Below are positions 46,276-57,391 of a stretch of 64,000 nucleotides of DNA, piece after piece (within the stretch, counting starts at the first letter, position 1; each line of letters starts with the position of its first letter). The notes under the pieces are model-generated. The model was not told the DNA's origin and searched no databases. It saw only the letters and a program-made list of their open reading frames with translations. Position numbers and translations under genes: made by a program. The DNA lies in assembly GCA_023105745.1 (NCBI GenBank), contig JALGQZ010000015.1, positions 22,673,499-22,737,498 on the forward strand, given 5' to 3'. Source of the DNA: Austropuccinia psidii. Taxonomy: Eukaryota > Basidiomycota > Pucciniomycetes > Pucciniales > Sphaerophragmiaceae.

Positions 46276-46441
46276 TTCACGTCAATTTTAATAAAAAAAT
46301 AGAGTAAAATTGAATTGAATTCACCTTCAGGACCTTTAAAGGGCTCTTTGGTTATTAAACCCCTTGGTGCCGGGCTGGTTTGAATTTCAATACTGGACTC
46401 TGAGGCTTCAGAGTCTGAAGAACTTTCTCTGATTGAAGACA
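45495..46441 (-). pseudogene. Accessory protein region of F, overlapping Gag
   Basis: After a candidate acceptor (TTTTCTCTAG, exon from 46441) the first exon reads SSIRESSSDSEASESSIEI and ends FKGPE at 46325. Removing the 63-nt intron 46324-46262 joins it to EVEVTTPSNQMDLDQDNP. Downstream, 46070-45495 is open: WIGTMNSYLQVKKFMGPGK, LLLGWTPMSVKGQVQQIKAW, basic KGKHKAKGKAKPK, then YRIPKKEKTAIDNVFNMAR and a stop. GWTP..VKGQ aligns with GWNPTRQ of X and the YRIPK end with E. TAG at about 46121 and a TAA near 46080 break the frame. It overlaps Gag in the same relative frame as in X. Confidence 0.6.
46262..46324 (-). other. Candidate short intron containing the Gag ATG (F)
   Basis: Minus strand, 63 nt: donor CCTGAAG|GTGAAT at 46324, acceptor CCTACTAG|AAGTGG ending at 46262, with a T-rich run and TTGACGTGA before it. 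The Gag ATG (46275-46273) lies 14 nt from the end. Splicing joins GPE to EVEVTTPSN in the accessory frame. Confidence 0.55.
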
Positions 46442-46994
46442 CTAGAGAAAATTAAAAATATAAGTTGTTTTATTAAATAATAAAAATAACTTAAAAACTC
46501 AACTTATTGAATAAAGTTGTTTTAATGTAATTTTATGGCAAATTACGTCAAAAATAAAGAAAAATGTCTAAGATAAAAGAAAAAAAATGTTTTTAGTAAA
46601 GATTTTTATTTGTAAAGATTTTTTATTTGATTTATTATTTTCTTTAAAGAAATAATAATTATGCAATTAACAAGGTAATTAATCAAAATTGTATTATTAT
46701 TCGCTTTATACTAGAATAACTCAAAGAATAAATTTCAAGTCTGTGATGTGAAAAAGCCACTAGTTAGACAAAAGAAATTTATTCCAAATCACTCAATAGT
46801 ATATTGTTTAAAACAATATTCTTAAGAAGAAATTAACTTTATTAATATTATAAAGATTATTTATAAGGGATAAGTCCCAAAAAAGCCAATATTAAGACAA
46901 ATATGGCAATTTTACGTCAAAAAACAGTAAAATAAGGTCTAGAATATGATTTATGTCCCAAAAATTGGTTTAAAATCACGGCCAGGCCCCCACA
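46442..46994 (-). promoter_or_regulatory. Leader and primer binding site of F
   Basis: PBS TGGGGGCCTGGCCGTG at 46992-46977, two bases after the LTR end. The AT-rich leader continues to the candidate acceptor AG at 46443-46442. A leader intron donor is expected; the text GACCTTATTTTACTG stands where X has GACCTTAAAAGTAAG, so the donor may be lost here. Confidence 0.55.
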
Positions 46995-49169
46995 TGTAAG
47001 GTTTGCCTATGAAACTCTTGATAATAGTAACAATATCAAGAGTACTATGACTGTCCTCAGTAGAAAAATATAATAGAATATAATATTACAACCACAAATT
47101 TAAATAGAATTATTAAAAATAAATTTAATTATTATTATAATAATATAATGATAAAAAAAAATAATAATTATAATAAATTATAATTATTCTATTATTGTTA
47201 TAGTTACTGACAGCTATAACAATAAGAAGTGTAAAGCTCTTAATGAGACAATTACACATGGAAAATATGAATATTAACCACTTATAAATAATATAAATAT
47301 TATTTATAAAAAGAATTAAACACACACTGTGCAGAAATGATTCTTTTAGAATAAAAAATTCTATATAAAAAAACTAATATTTAGATAAAAAAAATATAGA
47401 ACTTTAAAGAAAACTTACTTATAAGATTTATTTAATACAACAAGTCTAATACAACAGTTATTATACTAAATAAAGGTTATAAGTTAAATATCACGTCAAA
47501 AATCAATAAATTTAAAGATAAAACAACTTCTTATAATATAAATTATGATTAAAGAGTTTTTGAGAGGAATTTGTGGATTTTAAAAGATATCTAAAATGAT
47601 AATTTTATATAATAGAATATATTATTGGTGATTACAACAATAATCTAAATTCTATGACTTCAATTCTTTAATTTTAATAAATAAAGAATAAAAATAACTT
47701 AATAATTAGTTTTAACAATAAGATTTTATATTTGATAAAACTTTACCTGTTTAAATTTCTAATATGATTGGATTAATAATGAATGATGGACAAAAACAGT
47801 GATGAAAAGACTCTTTTTATGTCTTCAGAGCAGCTCTCATGATTCATAATGGATGTAGAGGGCGTGCTCAGGTCAAAAGTGAAAAACCATGCTTAAAAAT
47901 AAAGTTCTTAACTTAAGGCAAATTATTTTTACTTCCAATTTAAAGTTACCAGTGTTATTCTTAACTCCAAGTAACTTTAATCCTCATTTAGTTTAACTAT
48001 TTTAAGTTTTAATATAAAATAAGGTTATTTATATTAAATTTCATCACATGAACAACTTAAACTTAGAGCTTCAAGCAAAAATCTCTTAAACTCAATTTTT
48101 AATTAATTTTTAAAGAAATCATAATTTTCTTTGAGTTTAATTGAAAGAGTAAATTTCCAGGCTAATTACCCAGGAAATTTATTTATAAAAGATACTTAAA
48201 ATTTAATTTATATATTGATAATATTACATTCTAAGTTGTGAGAAGTTTTCAAGCAAATCCATTAAGAATTGGAATTTTAATGAATTTTTGAAGTTATTGC
48301 TATTTTTCCACGTAAAATAGCAAAACACACCAAACCTTAAGTTTTGATAAGGTTTTAATGCTTGAAAATTTAAAGTTTTAAGCTTATTTAAGGTTTTTAA
48401 GCTTAATTAAGCTCTGACAGTTCTTAAAACCTTGATTTCAAGCCTGCATATTGGGATTTACCCTTTGGCAGCTTGAAATTCCTGTCCAATTTGGGATAAA
48501 ACCAGTTTAAACCTTAAGGTTGGATCAAAGTCTAATCTTAAAGTTTAAATAAGGTTGAAAATCCTCCAATACAGGTGGACAACCTTAATTGAATCCTTGC
48601 AGATCCAAAAAGCTGGGTACCCCAGCTCTATTTGGTCTTTTTCCTTTGTCCCACCTTTCTGTGTGGATTTTGCCCTTTTATTTATTTAAAGCCATACTAT
48701 GGCCTTAAGCCCTTTTAAATTGAGCTCACGCAGGATTTACATTCTGTATGGCAAATCCTTAGCCAATTCAGAAAATATACACCACACCTCAATTTTAACT
48801 AAAATTTTGGTAAGTTTGCATAAACCTTATGCAACTTTAGATTTAAGCTTAATTAAGCTTAAATTTAACAATTTTAAAAAAATGTTAAAAAAGTTACATT
48901 GGTACTGTGAGATTCTTAAATCTTCCAATAACATAAAAAATAAGTGGTTTTGGGTATAACACCCTATGGGTGTACCCTAGGTTATTTTTGGAGTAGAATC
49001 AAACAATGACATAATATTTATAACTTTGTTTATCCAAAAAAAAGTTATACTTATTTTTTATTATTTTTTATTTTAAATTCAACTAAAAAGTCTGTTTAAG
49101 ACAAAATTAACTGTTTATAAAATCATTTGTGGCCTTATGGGTATGTCATACATACCTCACAGGCTCACA
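46995..49169 (-). repeat. 5' LTR of element F (LTR-III)
   Basis: 2,175 bp, closely matching 41811-43941 apart from scattered substitutions and one roughly 64-bp block. Small ORFs inside (for example 48699-48959, repeated at 43471-43731) are the same LTR text and not genes. Confidence 0.88.
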
Positions 49170-49536
49170 ACCTCTGTGATGAAGATTGGAACCTCCTCAA
49201 GATTCATTTCTCTTTTATTTTTTATTTTTTTTCTTTTCTTACTTTCATTTTCATTCTTTTATTTTTTATTTCATTTTAATCTTAAATTTTCTCTTATCAT
49301 GTCAATTTTCACGTCAAAATTATCATTCATTTTATTCATCATCAAATCTTGAAGCCAATGTCAAAAGAAGATCAAGCAAGTCCCACGTCATATGCCAACA
49401 TTTTAATACCAGTATCAAATTTATTTTTATTAAAAGAACTCCTCATTATTCCTCTCTCAAAACTCTTTCCAATAGCCTCAACAGGCTTCACCTTGTATTG
49501 GTGCTCAGGAGCTTACCATTTCAAGGTGGGGGGTAC
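49170..49536 (+). other. 3' non-coding region of element D, second part, with polypurine tract
   Basis: Resumes with the target duplication acctc, then ctgtgatgaagattggaacc, a T-rich stretch, and the purine tract aaggtggggggtac just before the LTR. The run of short overlapping ORFs reflects low complexity. Confidence 0.6.
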
Positions 49537-51029
49537 TGTCACAACCATGGAAATTCACCGTCTTGGACCTCAATATGGCATATCCATGCCATATCCATAA
49601 TAATTGGCCAAATTGGCTGTTGTCATATCTTATGGCCTTAATAGTCATTTTATCATCTGGGGCCAACAAGGCCCCTTCACCATCATCAAGCCATTATAGG
49701 CTGTCTCTGTGCTTTTGGGCATCTTGGGTATTTTCCATACAATAGGGAAAATACAGCCCAAAAGCCTGTATTTGGCTCTTTAAGGTTTAAATACAGTTTG
49801 CGCATTTGGCTGTATTTAGCCATTGAGGCCATATTTCTCATGTATTATGTAAAATATGCCCATAAGTCCATATCAGGCCTTTTGGGGCTTAAATGCCAGC
49901 TTTGTGCATTTGGCCCATTTTTTGCGCACTTTGCGCAAATACAGTTTTTAAGCTGTATTAGCTGTATTTGGCCAAAAACCCAAAGATGGTAAAATACCCC
50001 AAAAACCACTTTGTCACATCTGAAGCTTCCAAAACCCGAATTTTGTGCATCTTCTCCTGCCATCAATTCAAAAGACCTTTGGCCCACTTCAACCTTCAAT
50101 ACCCAAAAGTGCCATATATGGTGTTTTACACCATTATGCATCTTTTTTCCGCAGTAATCCAATGGTGGAAATTTCAAATGGTTCTTTAAACTTTTCAACA
50201 GGTCATCAAGGTACACCTTCCAGAAGATTCATCAAGGCTCAAGGGCAAGTGTCATAATCTCAAATACCAATGACGTCATCAAGAAATCAATGGTTTTTTG
50301 CACTCACAGGATTCCTCCAAGGGAATAATGGCTGTTCATTCTCAAGGGATATTCAAGAGGCAGTTCCAAAACAATGTGTCAAGTGTCAATGCTCCACCAA
50401 TCCACCTTGGCAACCCAATTCATTCAGTACAGTCTTAATTCATCAAGACCTGTATTTTCAATCATACATCATGGGAAAATCATTCAACACAGTTCATTTC
50501 CCAATCTGTCAAGGTATACACTCCATCAGACAATCAATACAGCTTCCAGTATTTGATACAGAACCACTGCTAGACTGAAGGATTCAAGCTCTCAACTTTT
50601 CATGTATAACAGCTTCCTTTTACCTTGGGGGGTTTCCCCCCCAGTTAGTTAATATATTTTGATTTTATTTTATCTTTATTTATCTTACCATTTTTGTTAA
50701 GTGAATACTGATATTATCAAGTCAGTCATTTAGCACCTTTTCTCTTTTCTTTCTTTTCCTGTCAATGTATATTTGGTGGTCATATCCTTACTAATTCCAT
50801 TGTTCATTTCGGCAGGTTGAAACAGTGATTAAGGACTTACTTGGTTGGCTCTTTGGCCATTTGGATTCTCATTTCTCTTATTGTATCTCATCTTTGTACT
50901 TGCATCCTTCTTGGAGAAATTCAATTCTTTATTTTTATTTTCTTTATTTCTTTGGAGTCTTCCAACTGAGTTCCCTGATTGCTGAGTGCCAGGCCACTCT
51001 TGTTTTTCTGTCCAAGAGCCCCTGTGACA
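49537..51029 (+). repeat. 3' LTR of element D (LTR-D)
   Basis: TGTCACAACCATGG..GCCCCTGTGACA, 1,493 bp. A divergent copy in reverse orientation lies at 51539-53077. Contains short runs of TGCGCA (at about 49923 and 49934) that are greatly expanded in the other copy. Right flank is LTR-I sequence (ccttatttttcacc). Confidence 0.8.
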
Positions 51030-51538
51030 CCTTATTTTTCACCTCCCATCTTAAATCCAGAGGAAGATGCTCGAACCCATCAAATGGGTATTAGTATTCA
51101 AGCTCTGACTCAGGGCTATCCAATGGTACTAGCCAAATATAGCTAGCAACAGAACTACATGAGTTATGGCCACAATAAGGTCAAATAAGGGTGAATAAAA
51201 CATTCACCTCTCATCTAACTTCTACAGTTTTAGTGTGAGATACCTAAAGTGAGGTCTGTTTGTAAAGCAAAATATCAGGGCTATCTGATGGTGACTTTCA
51301 TATCCACATATTTCATCCAGAACCAAAGGTATGGTTCAGACAAGCTCCATACAGATTTTAAGCCAATCACACATAGGTACAAAAGATCTTGTACATGGAA
51401 TAACTTTAACATATTGAATGATAGCCATATAAAATGAGGTACCATTATGTAGAAATCATTCAGGGATACAAAATGAGCCAACTTTGAGCTTCATATCTCA
51501 AAAAATGACAAGGGTATGGCAGTTTTACGCTCCATATC
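51030..51538 (+). repeat. LTR-I piece, left part
   Basis: Matches LTR-I from its acctt.attttcacctc block (position about 220 of the LTR) to gggtatggcagtttta. The first part of this LTR is missing; D ends exactly where it begins, so D probably inserted here and the left flank was later lost together with D's 5' half. It ends with atatc, the target duplication of the nested solo LTR. Confidence 0.75.
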
Positions 51539-53077
51539 TGTAACAGGGGCTCTTGGACAGAAATACAAGAGTGGCCTGGCACTCAGCAATCAGGGAACTC
51601 ACTTGGAAGACTCCAAAAGGATAAAGAATAAAAGTAATAAGAATGAATTCCTCTAAAAGATATGCAGGTACAAGATGAGATGCAAAAGAGGAAAGGGAAG
51701 CCAAATGGCCAAAGAGCCAACCAAGTAAGTCCTTAATCACTGTTTCAACCTGCCAAAAATGAATAATGGAATTAGTAAGGATATGACCACCAAATATCCA
51801 TTGACAGGCGAAGAAAGAGAAAGAGAAAGGTGCTAAATGACTGACTTAATAATATCAGTATTTGCTTAACTAAATGAAAAGAAAATAGAGATAAAATAAA
51901 ATCAAAAATATATTAATTGACTGGGGAAAACCCCCCAGGGTGGAAAGGGTAGCCGGTATATGTGAAAAGTTGGGAACTTGAGTTCTTCAGGCTGAAAACT
52001 GATCTGTATTGATCCTTGAGGCTGTATTGATTGTTTTGGGAATTGATACAGCTGGCTAATATTGAAATTGAATTGGGTTGAATGAATTTCCCATGATTGA
52101 AAATGAAATACAGGTCTTGATGGATCCAGACTGTATTGAAATGAATATGGTTGCCAAGATGGATTGAGTGGAGCTTTGACACTTGACAACTTCTTTTTGG
52201 CACTGCCTCTTGAATACACTTGAGAATGAATTGAAAGTATTCCCTTGGAAGGAATACTTGGAATGAGAATAACCAATGACTGCTTGATGGCGTCATTGGT
52301 CTTTGACGCTGAAACACTTGCTCTTGAGCCTTGATGATTCCTCTGAATGATTGGGTGCCTTGATGACGTGATGAGATGTTGGAATGTTGAAATGACCATT
52401 TGATATTGCCACCATTGAATTGCTGTTGAAAAATGATGCACAATGATATATAACATCATTTATGGCATATTGGTTGACTGGCAAGAAGATTACGTCCAAA
52501 GGTCTTGAGATGGAAAGGCAGAGGGAAAAAGATGGATGTAATGGCTTCTGAGCCTTTTGGGGTTTTTGGCCATTTTTGGGTTCTGAGACAAAAACTGGCC
52601 CAAAAGGCGGGAAAGTGTTTTTTGGACACTTTGCGTCAAAGTGCGCAAAAATGCGCAAAATGCGCAAAAGTGCGCAAATGCGCAAAGTGCGCAAAAATGC
52701 GCAAAGTGCGCAAAAATGCGCAAAAGTGCGCAAATATGCGCAAATGCGCAAAAGTGCGCAAATGCGCAAAAGTGCGCAAATGCGCAAAAATGCGCATTAT
52801 GAGCCCAAATGGCCAAAAACAGCCATTTGGGCCATTTCCCCTGATTTTGAGGGAAATGACCAGGAATACCCATTTGGGCATAAATTGCCGCTATGGGTTC
52901 TGGATTGAGGTGATGGGCCATGAAGGCCCCAAAACACAAATGGCCATAAATGGTTCATAAGATAATGATGTGGCCATATTGGCCACTGGTGATGGATATG
53001 GCCAATTGGCCATAAAAGAACCGTGGCTTGATATGCCATATGGGGATCCAAGGAGGTGAATTGCCATGGTTGTGACA
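51539..53077 (-). mobile_element. Solo LTR of family D in reverse orientation
   Basis: Begins tgtaacaggggctcttgg and ends ccatggttgtgaca, the reverse complement of the LTR-D ends, with target duplication atatc (51534-51538, 53078-53082). Length 1,539 bp. No coding region belongs to it. Long overlapping ORFs near 52490-52960 come from the TGCGCA repeat array and are not genes. Confidence 0.85.
52642..52796. repeat. TGCGCA minisatellite inside LTR-D
   Basis: Seventeen copies of the self-complementary hexamer TGCGCA separated by AAA, AAAA, AAG or AAAG spacers, giving units of about 8 to 11 bp. It is much richer in CpG than its surroundings. The partner LTR at 49537 has only two copies, so the array expanded in this copy or lineage. 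Confidence 0.85.
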
Positions 53078-53082
53078 ATATC

Positions 53083-53737
53083 CTGCAGTTAAACTAATAC
53101 AGCCTTATTGTGAGAAAATGTCCCATAACTATGATTATGACGTTTCAAATGGATGTACAGGTTCTGTACAGCATTCTACGGGTAATGCATGTCAGAAGAG
53201 GGCTATGTGGTCCCCAGATGAAACTTTCACCCTTTATTGGTGAAAACTGCCCAGATTTGGGTTCAAAACCCCATCTGAGCCACATACAGGCTATACAGGC
53301 ATTTTGAAAACCACAAGCCAGTCCTTGAAAGTTAAAAAATAATTACTTCCTCTATGTGGAAAGGTGTAGAAGACTTTCTCACCCAAGTTCAGAATAAAAA
53401 GGGGCCTTTTCTCCACCAGAAAAGGATTCCTCATCCTGCTGTTCAATTTCTACATAGTAAAACTTTTAAAAAAAGTTATAATCTTGGAAAATAATCAATT
53501 TATACTTTAAAATTTAGTATTTTAACTTTTATCATAGTAACCCAACTGGTAAGACTGTACCAAGGGCTTTCAACAGTGCTCACCACCACTATTTTTTAAT
53601 AGTCAAGTGCTTATTACTCTCTTTCAGACCTTTATTATCTACAATCCAACCACTTTTAAATTAATTTTACCATGTCACAGTCATAGGTAAAGCTGTAAAT
53701 AGCCTTATTACACCTTCATCATAGACTAAGGCTGACA
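53083..53737 (+). repeat. LTR-I piece, right part
   Basis: Resumes LTR-I after the solo LTR-D (tacagccttattgtgagaaaatgtccc), includes the inverted repeat region at about 53251 in a diverged form, and ends aggctgaca at 53737. The sequence after it is family III pol, not a family I leader, so this is a solo or 3' LTR. Confidence 0.75.
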
Positions 53738-54504
53738 TAAAAAAAGCTACAAGATTAAAAAAAACCTCCATATTTTATTCCAACATTTAATGAAAGATTT
53801 CAAAGACCCATCATTATCCTCCAAGCTGGATGAAGTATGGAAAAAAGCATAGGATGAGGGAAAGTTCCACCTCCTTGATGTAATACTTTATCATAGGACC
53901 AAACACACATGTGTTATGACCTTCAAAGATATAACTCTGATAAACACTATACTACATGAATGCCATGATAGTGTTGTATCTGGTCATCTCCCAGAAGATA
54001 GGACAATGGAGAGGGTGAAAACTCCTCTTTGTGGCCAAACTGGAAGAACAATGTAGCAGATTATTTCCAGCCTTGTGAAAAATGACAAAAGGCAAATAGA
54101 GCCGCAGGCAAAAAAATTGGAATAATGATCCAAATCCAAGAACCAAAATGCCCATGGTAAATAGTTCACATGGATTGGGTAACAGCCTTACCTTCATGAG
54201 GAGACAATATTTTCAATGCCTTCCTAGTACTAGTTGAAAGATACAAAAAAACCCCAATTTTCTTACCATGTGATAAAGATGATGCAGCTATGGACACAGC
54301 CATAATGTTATGGAATAGATTAAATAGTAATATAGGCGTATTAATAAATATGATAAGTGAACAAAATTCAAAAAGAAGAATGGCTACTTGAGGAAGATAT
54401 AACTAATGCTGATAAGCTATTAAGAATGTTCAGACATGAAATAAGACCTATGGAATAGAAAATTTAAGCATTATTGAGCTTGAAGACTTATAAACTATAA
54501 TGAA
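53738..54504 (+). pseudogene. Decayed family III Pol fragment
   Basis: Matches element E from about 36110: TLINTILHECHD-like text in broken frames, then KKIGIMIQIQEPKCPW and VHMDWVTALPS of integrase, LVLVERYKKTPIFLPC, up to MISE. It then jumps by internal deletion to the chromodomain end (EEWLLEEDITNADKLLRMF) and RHEIRPME. Ends against a copia LTR. Stops and frameshifts throughout. Confidence 0.75.
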
Positions 54505-55670
54505 TGTTAGATTTCCGCAGCTCTTCCCCTGACTGAAAACTTATCTAAGTATAGTTTAGGGTCTGGTCCACGTCTCCCTCCTATTTATTATCTCCCGCTC
54601 CCTTCCTCTTACGGCGTCCAACCATCCTTTTCTAGTTTTCTCCTCTTCCCAATCACATAAAAAAAAACTCCCACTTTCCCTTGACACTTTTTTTCTTTTT
54701 GTTTCATATCTCCCTTTACTCACGATTCTGCTGTTTCATACTATACTCTTGTGAGCCCACTAATACCAAAATACCATCATCTTCGCATTTGCTGTTTATC
54801 ACTTCTCATTCATTGTTTGTCCTTAGTTTGATATTTTTAAACCTCATTAGATTTACAGTCTCAATCAAGGAATGAACAATTTGTATCCAATAAACAAACT
54901 TAGGAAAAGCATCCCAACACTATCTGAGGAAAACTACCTGGAATGGAGGCTTCGTATATCAATCTACCTAAGACAGAAGAAGCTCTTGTCATACTGCAAC
55001 AAGCCAATCACTTCAGCATTGGATTCCACAAAGCCCACTAAGGCATAGAGCAATGAGGCCTGTGGCCTCATAACAAGCCCACTAGACTCCCAAACATTCT
55101 CTGAACTCGTCAATGAGGTAACTTCTCAAAATAGTCACAAACTCTGGAAGGGAATAAACAAATGGTTTGCTTCCTCCTCTTTCAGTAGTAAAGCCAGAGT
55201 ATGGAGTTGGTTTCTCAAAGTCACATATTAGAATGACCTTAGAACATTCATCTCAGAATGTTGTCAATGTCTCAACAAAATCTCCTCAGTAAGACTGGAG
55301 GTTGGAGACACAATATAAGCATTCACCATCCTCACTAAACTTCCTGAAGAATTCCAACCCCTAATTGAGAAAAGCACTCTAAATGCCAAACAACAAGGAA
55401 ATCCTGACAACGTACTAAAAACACTCCATGAACAGGCTTTAAAAGGGGAAGAACTATCAAGTGACTCATCTAAAGCTGTAGCTCTCAATCGCAAAACATT
55501 TCCATCAAAAACTCTTCACTATTGTGCAAACGGTAAGCACAACCCACTAGTAAAAAGCCACGGGACCAAAAAATGTTGGCAACGGCACCCAGAGCTCAGG
55601 TCAGAGAGAATGAAAAAAGAAGCTCAGTCAAGCTTTACCCTTGCTTGAGCTCTCCTAACCCAAAAGGGAT
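54505..55670 (+). mobile_element. Ty1/copia fragment: 5' LTR and gag
   Basis: An LTR-like stretch starts TGTTAGATTTCCGCAG at 54505, is pyrimidine-rich (ccctcctatttattatctcccgctccc) and runs to about 54860. A copia-type Gag frame follows almost at once, at 54872. The right end is cut within the Gag linker and replaced by LTR-I sequence at about 55671. No pol remains. No clear primer binding site separates LTR from gag, so the LTR end is uncertain. Confidence 0.6.
54872..55670 (+). pseudogene. Copia-type Gag with in-frame stops
   Basis: One frame from ATG 54872 with four in-frame stops (after TKPTKA, LKVTY, EVGDTI and FTLA) and no frameshift. It has the copia Gag opening SIPTLSEENYLEWRLRIS, which matches the widespread I-P-x-L-x-x-x-N-Y-x-x-W-R pattern; a central HKLWKGINKWFAS; LPEEFQPLIEKSTL; and a Cys/His-rich segment HYCANGKHNPL..KKCWQRHPELR, typical of rust copia elements as I recall them. 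Confidence 0.65.
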
Positions 55671-57391
55671 ACTCAAAATGAAGCTCTAAGCCAGGGCTAT
55701 CCAATGGTACCAGCCAAACTGAGCTAGCACCGATATTGCTGGAGTTATGGTCAATTTCAGGCCAAATAAGTGTGAACAAAACATTCACCTCCCATCTAGC
55801 TTCTACAGTTTTGGTGTGGGATACCTGAAGTGGGGTCTTTTTGGAAAGAGAACAATCAGGGCTATCTGATGGTGTCATTCACTTCCCCATATCTCAACTA
55901 CTGAAGAAGTTATGGGGCAAACAAGCTCAATACAGCTTTTTGCCTAAAGCATGCAAATGTACAAAAATGTTGTACATGGGATACCTTTGCCATATTTAAT
56001 GATACCCATATCAAATGAGGTGCCATTGTGTAGAGCACATACAGGGATACACACTGAACCAGTTTTGAGGTTTATATCTCAAGAATTGACAAAGGTATGG
56101 CTGTTTTAAGGTCAAAGTCCCACCTGCTGTCATATACAGCCTTACCATGGGATAATATCCCATAACCATGAATATGAGGTGTCAAACAGATGAAGAAGCA
56201 TGTTTTGACTTCAATACCTCATATGTCAGTCAATACTGGGGTCCCATAGAGTTTCTGTACAGCATTCTACGTGTCATACACGTCAGAATCAGGCTGTGAG
56301 GTCCCCAGATGAAAGTTTTCACCCTGTATTGGTGAAAAGCCCCGAGGTGTGGTTTCAAAACCACATCTGAGCCCAATACAGGTTATACAGGCTGTTTGCA
56401 AACCACAAGCCAGTACTAGAAAGTGAAAAAATCTTCACTTCCTCTACGTGGAAGGGTCTAGCACCCTTTCCACCCCATTTCAGGATAAAAAGGAGGCTTT
56501 TCACAGCCAGAATAGTTTTCCTCATCCTGCTCTTGAATTCCTATATAGTACAGCTGTCCAAAACAGTTATACTCTTGGAAAATAATCAGGTATACTTTAA
56601 ATTTAAGTATTTTAGCTTTTATTATTGTAACCCAACAGGTAAAAGTTGCACCCAGGGCTTTCAATAGCGCTCACCACCACTATATCTCTATAGTAAAGCC
56701 CTTAATATGTTAAATTAATCATCTATTATCAACCTTATCATCTTTTAAAACTATTTTTACCGTGTCACAGTCATAGTTAACGCTTGTAAATACTTATAAA
56801 CACCTTTATCATAGACTCACCCTGACATTTTGGGGGCCTGGCCGTGTTTTTTACTTATTCTTGCACCTTAGAAGTAAGTTTTTCTCTTTTTTATCATTTA
56901 TTGACACCTGTTTTACCTTTTTTAGGCGTCATTTTCTCTTTAAATATATTTTATATATATTTTTTAATTTTTAAATTTATACTCATATATTATAGAGTAT
57001 CTGTCACGTGGCTAATAACCACAGGACTAGTATTTTTGGCATGTCTTTTATATAAAAACACTTTAAACCACTAATACAGTCTTAATTCTTAAGTGAATTA
57101 AGACAGCTCATACTGATAAACCAACAGTTGAGGCTTGTTTGGGCACATTGTTAACTCAATTGCCCTGTAATACACCATCTTTTGACATATTATATTTGCT
57201 AATTACAAGTATTCTGTGAGATATTGGTAGGAAAACAGGATACCACATATCAGTAAGCTGTATTTTTGACGTGGAATTGTTAATTCAATTACATTGTCAT
57301 AATTCAAGGGCATATTGTAATAATATACAAGGCCAGAGGCCATTCTTAGACATGCAAACCAACCTTTTAAGAAGTCTTAACTGACATAAGC
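55671..57391 (+). mobile_element. Family I copy C: truncated LTR and leader
   Basis: LTR-I from atactcaaaatgaagctct (missing its first roughly 280 bp) to the end CCTGACA at 56827, then primer binding site TGGGGGCCTGGCCGTG at 56831-56846 and a leader matching 18450-18998 of X. The leader keeps the intron donor GTAAGT at 56874, again preceded by A, and the branch region cttaactgacataag. It is cut at 57391 by element B, just before the expected acceptor. Confidence 0.8.

Larger units (their letters stand above)
41811..49169 (-). mobile_element. Family III derivative F with two LTRs and gag but no pol
   Basis: A 7,359-bp minus-strand element flanked by acctc (41806-41810, 49170-49174). LTRs 41811-43941 and 46995-49169 have TGTGAG..CTTACA ends on the element strand. 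Between them are the primer binding site, the accessory and Gag region (46441-44221), and a direct jump to the last roughly 40 codons of the chromodomain (44220 to about 44095). Protease, RT, RNase H and integrase are all absent. Because LTRs, PBS and PPT are intact and the target duplication is perfect, it may have moved as a non-autonomous element using proteins from a complete family III copy. Confidence 0.85.
37906..51029 (+). mobile_element. Ty3/gypsy chromovirus family D, 5' truncated, split by F
   Basis: Pol from mid-protease to chromodomain at 37906-41440, 3' non-coding region 41441-41810 and 49170-49536, and a 3' LTR 49537-51029. The tail is split by element F between two copies of acctc. 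The 5' LTR, gag and the protease active site are missing. Sequence similarity to X pol is low; from memory it belongs to a second gypsy lineage common in A. psidii. Confidence 0.8.

Noticed and set aside
43471..48959. Two near-identical 86-codon ORFs (43471-43731 and 48699-48959)
   Set aside because: They are the same stretch of the two F LTRs; conservation reflects LTR identity and not protein selection.
52490..52960. Overlapping ORFs of 110-164 codons on both strands with alternating CAF/CAL or CAK/RKC repeats
   Set aside because: They are translations of the TGCGCA minisatellite and its flanks; a simple repeat without stops produces long frames in every phase.
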